64,000 nucleotides of DNA from Sympetrum striolatum (taxonomy: Eukaryota > Arthropoda > Insecta > Odonata > Libellulidae). The DNA is taken from NCBI GenBank assembly GCA_947579665.1, contig OX388345.1, forward strand, positions 35,369,849 through 35,433,848, in the 5' to 3' direction. A program made the position numbers and the translations under genes. Within the stretch, counting starts at the first letter, position 1, and every line of letters begins with the position of its first letter. Below are positions 21,765 to 32,190 of the stretch, piece by piece. The notes under the pieces are model-generated. The model did not search any database. It had not been told where the DNA came from and saw only the letters and a list, made by a program, of their open reading frames with translations.

Positions 21765-23481
21765 CAGAGGGAGGTTTTCCGTAGGGTTTCCCTCTCTGCT
21801 TGGGCAAATACTGAAAGATATTGTGTTTACCTCTCAACTTATACTGTATAGTATAAGACTATTCAATTCTTACTTGTCCATGTATGTATATAATATGCAA
21901 TGTATAACCACTGCCACCAGATGTTTATTCTAATTGCAGTGTTTCAGTAATAATAATACTAATGAACAATATACCATTTCGGTAGAAAAACATTGATAAA
22001 TATAGGATATATTCAACAAACTGCAAGTTGAAGGGTTGATATGGAAGTTTTGTTTTTAGATGTTTTTCCAAAATGAAAAAAAATTTCCTCGAGTAAGAAA
22101 ATCTCCCCGGAACCAGATAATTTTCCGATCGTCACGGCTTCGGGACACGTCCGTCCCGACTGCGAATCTCCCCTCTTTCCTTCTTTTTTCACGAAAATCC
22201 ATTTTTGAAAAGGGAAGCCTTATTGGAGAAAATGAGGCGAAATTTCCCTCTGTATAAAAGGAAATTTTATTTTCCCTTCCCCCTTCCCGTTTCGCTCTGC
22301 CAAACAAGCCATTAAGGACTCCTCGATCGATAAAACGCGATATTCTCTCCGTCTTTATCCCGTCCCATTTCTTCGACCTTTCCTTTCTGCCGAATCTTAC
22401 TCCGAATACGCCCGCAGACGCTTTAACGATATCACCCCTCGCCCTTTCCCACGAGGTATTTCGGGATCTGTCGTTTGTAGCATTCCGGTAATAAAATCAT
22501 AGTGCCATCCTGAATGTACTGAGAGAGAGCACGAAAAAATACCTCAGGAGCACGGCTTTGAACGTCGCAAGAATTAGCCTCTATGGAAAGGTCACGAATA
22601 TCGTCGTCAAATAAGTGAATGATGTGCCTCTTTGTTACGAAGTTTTCCTTTGGACTTTCTTGGAACGTTTTTCCAGAAGAAAAATGCACGGATATCGGCT
22701 ATACAATTTATCTTGCTTGGTGTCTATGGATGAAGAGTTATGAACAACAAAAGGTAATGGAAGAAGTTCTCAGTAGGGTTTCCTTTATATGGGGTGCTTT
22801 TACAGCCGCCCGTACTTTTGCAAATGTCACCTAAACCAATTTTTCGAGGGTCCATTATTTGAGAAACTATAAGGTCTTCTACTGTATTCTTCACATGTGA
22901 ATATATTTTAATCCTGATGGTGAATTTTATTGCTGTAATAACCTAATCTTGCAATTTGTCTAGTAAAAATAGTATTTTCGTAATTTGTGTTAATTCTTTG
23001 CGATCGGAATATATCTCGATTTTCTCAAAGCAAAGAGAAATTTTTCCTCGCTCAAAATATGAACAAAATACTAATGCAAACCATTGTTTCCAACCAATAA
23101 TACACATGCTTCTTATGGTAATTGAAAAAGACTTATTAGTAAATGACGAGCTTATGGTCTTTAGTTTATGAACATTCGTGAATTAAAACATATTAATAAA
23201 TACGGGTAACATATAGAATTGACCCGGTTTATTCCAGATGGTATAATTTAAATAAATAAATACTCATAGATGTAATATCATTATTTTCATTTTCTATTTT
23301 GGTACACGTCATAGAATAAATCGAAAAGTAAATGCCCATTCCTTATAGATAGATTTTAAATGACTAAAGATAGCGGAATTTCTTAGCTATACAATTAAAT
23401 ACGAGGAGTAGAACTATAGCAATATCATTATCGTCTGTTTCCCAGACAAAAATAGGAAATTAATAACAATAATTATAAATC
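21762..23481. other. Non-coding stretch, no gene recognised
   Basis: 22060-22700 is more balanced, with overlapping frames of 65-85 codons on both strands and no recognisable domains. The rest is AT-rich. Nothing else is supported. Confidence 0.5.
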
Positions 23482-23534
23482 GTCTTTATTTTGGCGAGAT
23501 TGAGACTTAAAAGTCTCTTCTTCCATCTAACCGA
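23482..23534 (-). repeat. Retroelement 3' tail with hairpin (family T, copy 1)
   Basis: Read on the minus strand: TCGGTTAGATGGAAGAAGA, then GAGACTT-TT-AAGTCTC as a perfect hairpin, then AATCTCGCC and AAAATAAAGAC. The same order (GAAGA or similar, GAGACT stem, AATCTCGCC, AATAAAG) is found at 36010-36066 and, more diverged, at 26441-26503. A conserved hairpin next to an AATAAA-type end is typical of LINE or SINE 3' ends. The family name is unknown to me. Confidence 0.6.
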
Positions 23535-24254
23535 ATTAGGGTCACTTTATGGAGAAAAAACGACTGTAATTATTTTTCAACCATTTAGATATTAAAGATA
23601 TCAATCGTAGTGACTCCAAATCATTAACATAATGAAGACACGAAATTTTCATCTCGTTGTTTGCGAAGCACCGAAAAATGAGATTTTCGGAGCATCGAAA
23701 GCAGGCGTCCGAAAAACTGATGTTATCAAGGTTTGGCCTCGTTCCTCCCAGCGAAATCAATTCTCTCCGAAAAATGGCCATCGCGAGGATGATGGACACT
23801 TACCTTCGATACGCATTTAATATCACTTCGGAAATGGGATGTTAACAAGATATTCTGACAGATGCATTCAGAAGAAATTGAAAAATTGTGTTCGTGTCAT
23901 TGATGCAGTCAATTTTCTGAATAGAAATGAAGCATATTATGCCTTTTTTATGCCTACGCCGTTGTACCGTGAACATATATTAGATACATAGATTTATAAA
24001 ACAGAAAATATTTGCTACCCAATTATATTTGTTCACTTAGAAACAGTATAAGTTTTCGGGGTATTATATTGACCACAGTCCTTAAAGCGATAGAGGCGGA
24101 GAAAAAAGATTTGTATAACTTTGTAAATATTTGTTCTTCATTAAGTGATAATTTATAGCGATGCTAGCTAATCAAAACTAATCAATATCTTGCGAGTTTT
24201 CAGAATGCTTCCTCACGCTAATAGTACTGATTGAGTTTTAAATTTTCGGGATGT
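23535..24254. other. Non-coding stretch, no gene recognised
   Basis: AT-rich. Two plus-strand frames at 23632-23845 overlap in different phases and are opposed by a minus-strand frame, which argues against coding. Confidence 0.5.
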
Positions 24255-24402
24255 CTGAATTGAATTGAATTGATTTTATTAACGGGCATAAGATTGCCCT
24301 TTTTCATTTAAACATGATTATACATCAAAATACATGTATTTTGTCTAATACAAGATATATAAATTAAAATATGAACATTACAACATATCTTTATATAAAG
24401 AT
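24255..24402 (-). repeat. Retroelement 3' end with GGGCA/TGCCC hairpin and TGAATT-repeat tail
   Basis: On the minus strand a GGGCA...TGCCC hairpin (24299-24284) is followed by GTTAATAAAATC and three copies of AATTC, a microsatellite tail of the sort left by CR1/RTE-like or SINE insertions. Upstream on that strand are two perfect palindromes, CAAAATACATGTATTTTG (24326-24343) and ATCTTTATATAAAGAT (24387-24402). The 5' limit is not visible and no coding remains. Confidence 0.5.
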
Positions 24403-24631
24403 ATAAAGAAATGAATAGACTTTATACAAACATGAGGAAATCACAATTAAATTCGTTTATCTTACTGATATGGAATGAATTAACTGAGTAAAATATCGGA
24501 AAAAGCTGTGAACAATGACAATAAATTACATTTATTTGTAATAAAAATAGTAAAGAGCAAAAAATTTATCTGGTAATAATGTTGATCATAAAACCTTTTC
24601 TAAGAAATTACTGAATCATATGATACTAACT

Positions 24632-25290
24632 CAGGGGTACTCAACCTAGTGCCCGCGGGCACCCAGGTGCCCGAAGCGATCTTGTGCAGTGCCCGCCAAG
24701 CTTCGGTAAAAAGATTTTTTTTATTTGCTACAACATTATTTCTTGGGATTGCACTATCGGGGATAGAGTGAAGGTTTGGCGAGGAAAAACTTGGTTGTCC
24801 TGGTCTTGGGTTTCGTAAACATTTTACCCCTCTTATCGCCATTGTCCAGATTAACAAGACGCGTATCTATGTCATATTTAGTTCATTATACGAATGCGGA
24901 GATTCAGCTCTGCTCAGCTATCAAATGTATTAAACTCCTCATAATCAAGGACAGCAGCTTTTCGGAACGCAGCGGTGCACTTGCAGCGAAAACCTTCATA
25001 CCAGATGTATTCCCCGTTATCAAATCTTCTTCGGAGATAAAGACTTACTCACATGAGAGGTTTTCATATATGAGATGTGAGGTTGTAATGAAATTACATA
25101 CGTTATAATATTTTGGATCTTATTTACCATGGAACGTTTTTTTCAAACGGCCAACGGTTATCTGGTAAAGTGATAATATTGCCAAGGGATGGCCTAAATG
25201 TCGCCATGGACGGAAATGTTATGTGGTGCCCGCTTCGCTTTCGGAAGCGCCCTTTGGTGCCCGGGTGCCAAAAAAGGTTGAGTACCCCTG
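24632..25290. mobile_element. Non-autonomous or decayed hAT transposon, 659 bp
   Basis: The element starts CAGGGGTACTCAACC and ends with its exact reverse complement GGTTGAGTACCCCTG. It is flanked by TACTAACT (24624-24631) and TACTAATT (25291-25298), an 8-bp target duplication with one change. CAG-starting termini and 8-bp duplications are hallmarks of the hAT superfamily. Repeated GTGCCCG/CGGGCAC motifs just inside both ends look like subterminal transposase sites. Internal frames (110 codons plus strand 24776-25108; 85 codons minus strand) carry no recognisable zinc finger or hAT dimerisation region, so this copy would need a transposase from elsewhere. Good terminal identity and a near-perfect duplication suggest moderate age. 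Confidence 0.9.
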
Positions 25291-26440
25291 TACTAATTCA
25301 TAATACCTAACTTACATATACAATACTTAGCTCTATTTTTTTAATATTCCGTAAACTGAAGAACCTACTGATGTTCTGCTAAGAGCCACTAATACATGCA
25401 TAATTGTTCTACCTTTCGGTAGGATAATTCGCCTCAATATTCCCTATTCAATGCCGTTTATTTCGTTTATTTGGTGAAACCATAAATAAAACTTTGAAAT
25501 GATACTATATACCATTTGAATGAGTTGTAACTCCCACTAGAACATAGAGCAACACTCAACCAGCATTTCCCCCTTTTATGTAAAACCGCAGCATAAGGAT
25601 ACTTCCCAACTTCGCATTCTTATTCACATAAGCTGACTGCATATAAATAAAGCGACGGTTTCGCAGCAACATGCTGTCCTCAGCTTCTTTCCACCTCCTC
25701 TGACTCATCCTCTCGTACATTCAGAGGGTGAAACAAAGAACGGCTGTCGAAAGGGGAGAAAGAATTTAAGGTCCGCATTTTTGGAGAGAGAGAGAGAAAG
25801 AGACCTCTTGGAGGTCCACGTGACCTCAAAATTCGCCGAGATGACCCACTCATTCAGCCGACACCCACGTACTCACCCTTAAACTCTTAAGTAGCCTCCG
25901 GCTAAATGAAAAAGAAAAACAACTGCCGGGGAGAGCGCGCATTGATTCACTTATTCTTCTGAACCACCCCACCCATGCCTTCTCCCAACGCCCAATCTAT
26001 TTCCTTTAACCTCTCCGCCAAAATAAAAAAAAACTTCTGAATGAAAACGGAGACTGTGTGTAGGCGGTGGATAAGATCGGGAAAATAAGGGGAGAAAGGA
26101 GGCTTAGGGCAGGTATCTTCCTTGGGCGCGTTCTAAAAACCTAATCTCTGAAGCTGAACCAACTCTCGATGCGTTATCGGCAGATTCGATTCTCTGACTA
26201 TATGTTTGAAGACTCGAGAAAGAGGAAAGCAAAGGTATACGTAAACACGCAAACGTTTCAATGAGGTGAGGCAAAGTAGTTTACTTTGTTGAATCACCGG
26301 GGAAAAGGAAAATTGCGATTTATTTTACCTCTTGGAGCACTTGATCTTAAAGGCCAGCATTGACTAATCTTTCCTCAAATAAGAAGGAAATCCAACGATT
26401 AGATAGGCATTGTAATTCTTTGTCCAGTCAATTTAGAAAT
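25291..26440. other. Non-coding stretch, no gene recognised
   Basis: 25680-26200 is more balanced and purine-rich in places, with a short GA run at 25784-25802. No reading frame of 60 codons or more. No repeat boundary seen apart from a small TTTATTTGGT...ACCATAAATAAA foldback near 25479-25500. Confidence 0.5.
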
Positions 26441-26503
26441 GGACTTTATTTAGGTCGACATTGGGACTAGAAAGTCCCCTATTACATCTTAACCATTGTC
26501 ATT
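26441..26503 (-). repeat. Retroelement 3' tail with hairpin (family T, diverged copy 2)
   Basis: On the minus strand the hairpin is GGGACT-TTCT-AGTCCC, then CAATGTCGACC and TAAATAAAGTCC. Compared with 23482 and 36010, the second stem pair has changed on both sides (A-T to G-C), keeping the stem intact, while flanks have drifted. That is compensatory change in a repeat family rather than chance. Confidence 0.55.
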
Positions 26504-26740
26504 TCATGAGATAGTGAGGTGAGAGAAAAATTTGAGAACAAAAAAGAGTAAAAGAAGAAAGAAACTTATGTGTGGATAAAAAGAATTTAGTACTATGGAA
26601 AATATCACCACCGCAGGAAAAAGCACTCAAGAAATACGTAAGTGAAAAACCTACGAAACGAACAGATAGCGATAGATAAATTTTTAACTTGAAGAAAGTT
26701 CACCCCTGAAACCTGGAAAATATAACGAATAGTGTACAAC

Positions 26741-26938
26741 GATCTGCGAAAGATGCCAAGGAAAAACGGACTTGAAAAAAGTCCGACTGGGTCGGGAATC
26801 GAACCCGCGTTCTTCCTCTATCCGGGAGGCTACCTTAACCACTAGGCTACCGAGACAGAAGTCTCGGTAGCCTAGTGGTCTCTGGGTGCACGCCCATGTG
26901 TGTAATTTACCCTTTACCCTTTCCTTGATCTGCGAAAG
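26741..26938. mobile_element. SINE insertion with head-to-head inverted tRNA-like part and 12-bp TSD
   Basis: GATCTGCGAAAG at 26741-26752 and 26927-26938 is a perfect 12-bp target duplication around a 174-bp insert. Within it a minus-strand tRNA-derived SINE head runs from 26856 to about 26760. It has an A-box-like TAGCCTAGTGGTTA (26848-26835), a B box GCGGGTTCGATTCCC (26808-26794) and a TTTTTT run after GGAC. Facing it after AGAA, the first 18 bases of the same head (26861-26878) are repeated on the plus strand and joined to a tail CTGGGTGCACGC...CCCTTTACCCTTTCCTT (26882-26926). The layout resembles the 5' inversions made by twin priming during LINE-driven retrotransposition. The tail also occurs alone at 42250. 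Confidence 0.85.
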
Positions 26939-27907
26939 GTCTATACCAGAAGATATTTAACGTAAAGAAAGGTCCAAATAACTGATAGAAAAGGAGCTTG
27001 TACACAAAATAAATGATAAAGCTACTAAAAAATTGAGATTCACCGATATGGATCGTTAACTTCATTCCAAATAAAAAACTTAATGCCTATTACAAAAAAA
27101 TAGATACAAAACTTGGTGAAAACCTAAGAATATATATCGAAAGGAAAGAGATAAGCTATCTTTATTATATAATGAGGAAAATCGCATAGAGTGGCGTTAA
27201 GTAGTTAAAGGATAAGCCAATTTATTTTGAACACGTTCTTTTCTGGGAATTAACGCGGTCTTCCCGTGAAATTGAGAATGAAAAATAAAATTTACGCAGT
27301 GAATATAATCACAGAATACGGCTTTGAAATCAGCTCTTTGTACCTATTAATCATGTTTAACAGAAAATAAAACAAGGAGAAAGCTCATGTGGCCTTTTAA
27401 TACTATAATAATTCAAAATCTCTGAATATGGAATACTGAAGGTAGGACTTTATTTATTTATTTAAACAAAAATGCATAATTAAATCCATCGTATCAACAG
27501 TTTTCTTATATGTGTGCTTTAGAAGAATTAGTAGCACCATGGATTCAGCCATGTATCTGAAATTTTAGGCTTTTGCACAAGAACGCTGGTTATCATGTCA
27601 GAAGAATATGTATAAATAACTTCATATGTAACAACCCTAATCTAGTACCCCAGTTTAAGATATACTCGTATTATGATGTACTTTTTCAAAATACCTAAGC
27701 AAATATCTAAAGTAGAGTGATAAGCACTACTAAGAAAAACATCTTTGGCTTGCAGACAATTTAAAATATGTTGGAGGTTATATAAATTTGAATAACTCAT
27801 AACCTTTTACAAATTTATAGCTCCTATGATTATTTTTAGAAATGCTAAAAACTCTGAAATCATGTAAATTAATTGAATTTAGTAACTCACTCAAAAACAT
27901 ATAGCTC
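26939..27907. other. Non-coding stretch, no gene recognised
   Basis: AT-rich. GGACTTTATTTATTTATTT (27447) looks like the complement of a TAAA-type retroelement tail, but no body is recognisable. Confidence 0.45.
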
Positions 27908-27980
27908 CAAATATTTAATGTAGTTTAAATGAACTTTACCCCTGCAAATATTTAATATAGTTTAAATGAGTTTATTTTGG
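27908..27980 (+). repeat. Direct repeat, period 37
   Basis: CAAATATTTAATGTAGTTTA (27908) and CAAATATTTAATATAGTTTA (27945) start two units that both continue AATGA. A recent tandem duplication with one substitution in the shared part. Confidence 0.85.
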
Positions 27981-28269
27981 ATTCTTAAACTGGAGTAATT
28001 AATTATAAGGTTCCTTAAATTAAATCGCGACATCATTTCGCTAGATCAGAAAATATGCAGTATCAAGGACATTTATACATTCAAAATTAACATAAGTTAG
28101 CGGGATAGGTCAATAGTTTTGAAGTAGAATACTCCAACCACCGAACAGATTGAGAGTACTGATACCGCGAGTTGCTTTCGCTGGCGCTTGATCGTGAAAA
28201 GAGAAAACTGTTGACTCAAAATTGGTGTATGCTCTAGTTACACAGACTTCCCCTGGCACCAAATAGGGT

Positions 28270-28345
28270 GACTCTATCCTAGAGACACGAACCCGTGACT
28301 CTGCAAGTGCGAGCATTACCTCTCCACCACCGCGTAACCCGAACT
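28270..28345 (-). mobile_element. tRNA-derived SINE head (relic)
   Basis: On the minus strand GCGGTGGTGGAGAGGTAATGC (28334-28314) resembles a pol III A box, and AGTCACGGGTTCGTGTCTC (28299-28281) a B box and T arm (GGTTCGANTCC type). The distance between them suits a tRNA-like promoter. A related but more decayed head, CGGTGGTGGGATGGTAATAA, lies on the plus strand at 35772. The 183-codon minus-strand frame 28661-28110, the longest in the window, runs straight through this promoter, so I do not treat it as a gene. Confidence 0.5.
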
Positions 28346-29060
28346 TGGTAATGTAGGCCCATGCACCCACCCCCTCAATTTCGATAGGCCCTCTGGAATC
28401 ACGGGATAGAAACCCAAAAGGCACCTCGGGATCGCACATGCGCGGAAATGAAGGGTAGGAAAAGGTGACTACGTTATTGATTCGAGGCAACACCCCTCTT
28501 TCCCACCCAACCCCACTTATTCCCTCCACCCTCTCCCTTGATACCCTACGGAGACGCCCAGGGGAGTCCCTGACGGGGGGCGCGCGGGGAAAAGGGTTCG
28601 CCCACGCCGAATGGGAACGAAAAAATAACCCAAGTCCCTCCGACCCATAAATAGAAGGCATGAAAGAAATGTGTTGGAACCAAGTGGGAAAAGGGAGGGG
28701 TGCTTTGCCGTCTCCCGCCCGTCTGCGGGGCGCATAAAGATGAATCCGTCGAATGCTCCCACGGTTTAATTCGCGAGGGGTGGACGTGGAGGTGTTACGG
28801 ACATTCGATTAGGGGAACGGGGGTCGGCATGCGTGGGGCGTTGCTGGCCCTGTCGACAACTCCATGGGAAAATGTTCGATTGAGACGCAAGGGCACCCTT
28901 TTAGGGGTGATGTCCGATATTTTCCAATTGCCCTGGGACGCGAATTAACGCGAAGAGGTCGGCGGAGGGGGTAAATCGGGTCAAATAGGACCCTGCGCAT
29001 GATTTCGGGCCAATCTGAATCGACTGGGGTGGAAGCTGCATTAGGAATACAATGCAAGAT
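28346..29060. other. GC-rich block without recognised gene
   Basis: Among the most GC-rich segments of the window, with GGGGGGCGCGCGGGG at 28574-28588. Overlapping frames of 61-183 codons occur on both strands and in several phases; none shows a domain or convincing splice sites. It could be a CpG-rich regulatory element, but I find no core promoter motif with proper spacing. Confidence 0.4.
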
Positions 29061-29583
29061 CTACGTACCCAAAATTTAATGTACTTAAAAGCTCAAATAT
29101 ATCAAATATTTCTACGTTGTGAAATGAAGCGTCATTAATTTCAGAAGCTGAAAAAGAAAGCGCTTTATTTCCTTTTCTTCGATTCATAAAACTTCACGGC
29201 CTCAAATATGAGGAATTATTTAAATTTATGCAATGCAAATCATGAAACCGCGAATATTAAAAAGGTAAATTACGATCCGTAAAACAGGGCATAAATATAA
29301 AAACAGAAAACGAACCCTTCCCGACTTGGAGAGCTACGATGCTGGGTACTTAAGTATGCACAAACATCTTGTGGGTCAAACTTGATTTCAAGCAGGAATA
29401 ACATTAATTACATATGAAAGCGCTACATCAACGAAAGTGTGAATTAACTTAAGCTTTCACTTCCTCCTTTTCAATTGAATACAGAGCAAATTTTCACTCA
29501 AAATAATGTCTGCGCCAAGGTTTTTGGTTTAGCAGCCATAAATCTTAAGCTTTAACGAAAAAGGTGGAACAGAAATGAATGAA
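29061..29583. other. Non-coding stretch, no gene recognised
   Basis: AT-rich, no repeat boundary, no reading frame of note. Confidence 0.5.
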
Positions 29584-29662
29584 TCAGAGGTTTTAAAATC
29601 CTCCAATTGCTGTCTTTGTCAGGGCTTCGTACCGCGTTGCTGCCGTATTCCGAAAACAACGG
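29584..29662 (+). mobile_element. Half copy of the 17463 foldback MITE
   Basis: TCAGAGGTTTTAAAATCCTC and the following CAATTGCTGTCTTTGTCAGG, CCGTATTCCGAAAACAA align in order with one arm of the 17463-17629 element. No matching second arm is found within the next 200 bp, so this copy is truncated or its other arm is deleted. Confidence 0.6.
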
Positions 29663-30540
29663 AAAAGGCCGGATTACCGATCTGAGAATCCAGATCTGCA
29701 AAATCCAAAAGCAATTCTATCATCAGACGACCATTGGTGTTTTTAAAACATCTAAATATTTAGAGAGAGACTCTTAATAATTTTCCATTAATAAGTAAGT
29801 CTCTGTTTGATTATGCTTTTCGATGAAGTCACTCTACTAGATTTTACTTAAGTTTTTAGCTGATGAAATTTCAGTAAATTATGCACAAATTTCCAATCAA
29901 GATGAAATGATGCAAAATTTAAGAGAGCAAAATAAATAAAAGCGATTCGTCTCAAAACCTTTTTAATTAAAGGAGCTTTCCCCTAATTTTGGAAAAATAA
30001 ATAGGTCGAAAATTATGACCCACATTATAGTTCCATTACTAAGCGGATTTTTCATGAGAAAACCAAACACGGCTACTTTCGATCGAATTTAATAAAATTC
30101 AATAGCGCTTACAAATATATTTTGGAGAAAAGGTTAATTTAGACGGCTTAATTACTGTTTCTCTCTATAAGCATTAACCTAATTTCTATCCTGAAGTTTG
30201 TACGATGCGTCTCATTAGTCTTACTTTGCCCCGAAATAATAAGAGCTTATTGACTTACAATTTTGATCATCTTTAAATTCAAATTTCAGATGCTACCAAA
30301 AAACCCGCGGGGGTAAAATCACTTATGCCATCTACTACAGAACTGTAATTTACTTCTATGTAATTCATAACAAAAACGTAGCTTAAGACCACATGCACTT
30401 TGTATGAACCCAACTTAACGACTTTATACATATGGCAGCATGTAAAACTTCCCATTCGGATATTTGATCAAAACACATTTATTTTCGCAATATTTAAGGT
30501 AAATGGAACTAAACACTTATAAACACTAGCAGACTGGTCT
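29663..30540. other. Non-coding stretch, no gene recognised
   Basis: AT-rich, no structure recognised. Confidence 0.5.
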
Positions 30541-30610
30541 TCCAACCCTGAGACCCCGGGTTAGAGTCCCGGCTACGGAAGTTGGATTTTTTTCCGATTG
30601 TTCCGATTCC
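30541..30610 (+). mobile_element. tRNA-derived SINE fragment (T-arm and T-run)
   Basis: GGGTTAGAGTCCC (30558-30570) lies within a T-arm-like stem CCCCGGG...CCCGGC and is followed by GGAAGTTGGATTTTTTTCC. The order B box, GGA, T-run is the same as in the SINE at 26741 (GGACTTTTTTC) and at 32154 (GCGACTTTTTTCC). The A-box half is not recognisable. Confidence 0.5.
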
Positions 30611-32147
30611 TCATAATAATACAATCAATAATGTATCCAAAGTTAATGCTCGTGCAATGTTACTTTTCACGCTTCTCTTGTATTTCTCTAATAAATGAAT
30701 ATTTGTGAAGTCACTGCGGCAATAAAGATAGAGCAGTTCAACATTCAATGAGGATGGATCATTTCACACACCATTATGTACGAATAGTTCAGCATTCAAT
30801 GCGGTTAAATATTTTTCCTGCTTTTTCCACACAATTATGCAAGAAATCGTAGCAGTACTATTTCCAGGGATGTGCATTTTACTGACAGAATTTGAAGCGG
30901 AATGCGAATATGAGGAGTTTTTCAGTCAGAATTTCCTCTCTTGTGAACCATAAACATCGCGGCTCAGACAGGGAGATCGCCGAGGCATAAGAAATATGCG
31001 TAATTAACTGGTGGGAACGTAACTCGCTTTTTATTCTCTCTGAAGAAAATGAGTTCTGAGCACTCTCCAACGTAATTCGCGAATGCCCTTGAATGCATAC
31101 CAAGCGTTACGTTTCCGCTTTCAGCGACCGATGTCATAAAAAATTCGTTTTTGGCCATGAACATGGAATTCGGAAACGAAAGCGATCGATTTTACGCAAC
31201 AAAAATAATTCCTATTTTTGAGCTTAATACTCTACCGTACTCCATAATGACGAGTTCATTTTGCACATATATTTTAAATAGCGGGTTTAATTAAAGATTT
31301 GGAAACTTCTTAGAGAAAAGTTTTGTCTCTCATAGATAAAACACGTTTAGGATGTAAATTACAGCGATACAGATTACACAAACAGTGACCGCAGATTAAT
31401 TCGCGAATATCGGGACACAAAAAATGGTAAAATAATAATCGAAAGTTGCAAAATTCCAATTTATTCAGTACTCGAGGAATTTGTATGGCATATTCAAGCC
31501 ATTCAAAGCAGAGTTTCCGAGCCGGCATTTCTCAAGGAAGCTCAACGAATACCGAATTAATTACAATAATTCTTAAGGTTTATCATGTCCTATAAGCCCT
31601 CATTTTTATGCATAGTTTAATGCAAATTCAGGATGTGATCAAGGAAAGAAATCATTCAAGATGGGAAACACATGTAAGTTGTTTACAACTTGCATGTGCT
31701 TCCCGAGAATCTTACATAGTTTCTGCTCGGCCTCTGCATCTGAGTAACAAAAACCTGGCTATAAAAAATGCATATCAGCTAAATATCTATAAAGATGATA
31801 GAATTTAGGTGCATGGCTCTGCTCTGGATCAAATATACTCTGTTTTACTTAAAATAAAACTGATCAATATTCAATGACATGGAGCATGAAATTCTTAGGA
31901 ATTTTTAAGGGATGCAACACTAAAAAATGAAGTAGGTATAAACAAGCAATATTTTACCCCATTTGTGCCTGTCGTAATTTCTAGAGAAGTTATAACGTAA
32001 CAGAAGTAAAAATATACTATAAATAATAAATATTTCCCTTCTTAAAGACTAAGTTTCGACCAATCTAAGCATATAGGCACAAAGTTAGCAGCAATTACCC
32101 AAGCTGGTAAAAATAAATAAGTTTTATCGAAAATAAAAAATACCAGA
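30611..32147. other. Non-coding stretch, no gene recognised
   Basis: AT-rich with a slightly balanced patch at 30870-31150. Minus-strand frames there overlap in two phases and have no motif. Confidence 0.5.
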
Positions 32148-32190
32148 GGACCAGAGTTCGAATCCTGGTCCAGTGCGACTTTTTTCCTGT
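32148..32190 (+). mobile_element. tRNA-derived SINE fragment (T-arm and T-run)
   Basis: GAGTTCGAATCCTGG (32154-32168) is a near-perfect B box; the flanking GGACCAG and CTGGTCC pair as an extended T-arm stem. GTGCGACTTTTTTCC follows, matching the tail side of the other SINE pieces. Everything upstream of the T arm is missing or too diverged. Confidence 0.55.

Noticed and set aside
21514..21933. 139-codon frame with a Tyr-Ile repeat
   Set aside because: The repeat is the translation of the (AT)35 microsatellite; the frame is not a gene.
28110..28661. 183-codon minus-strand open frame, the longest in the window
   Set aside because: It runs through a tRNA-like SINE promoter, has no recognisable domain and overlaps other frames in GC-rich DNA.
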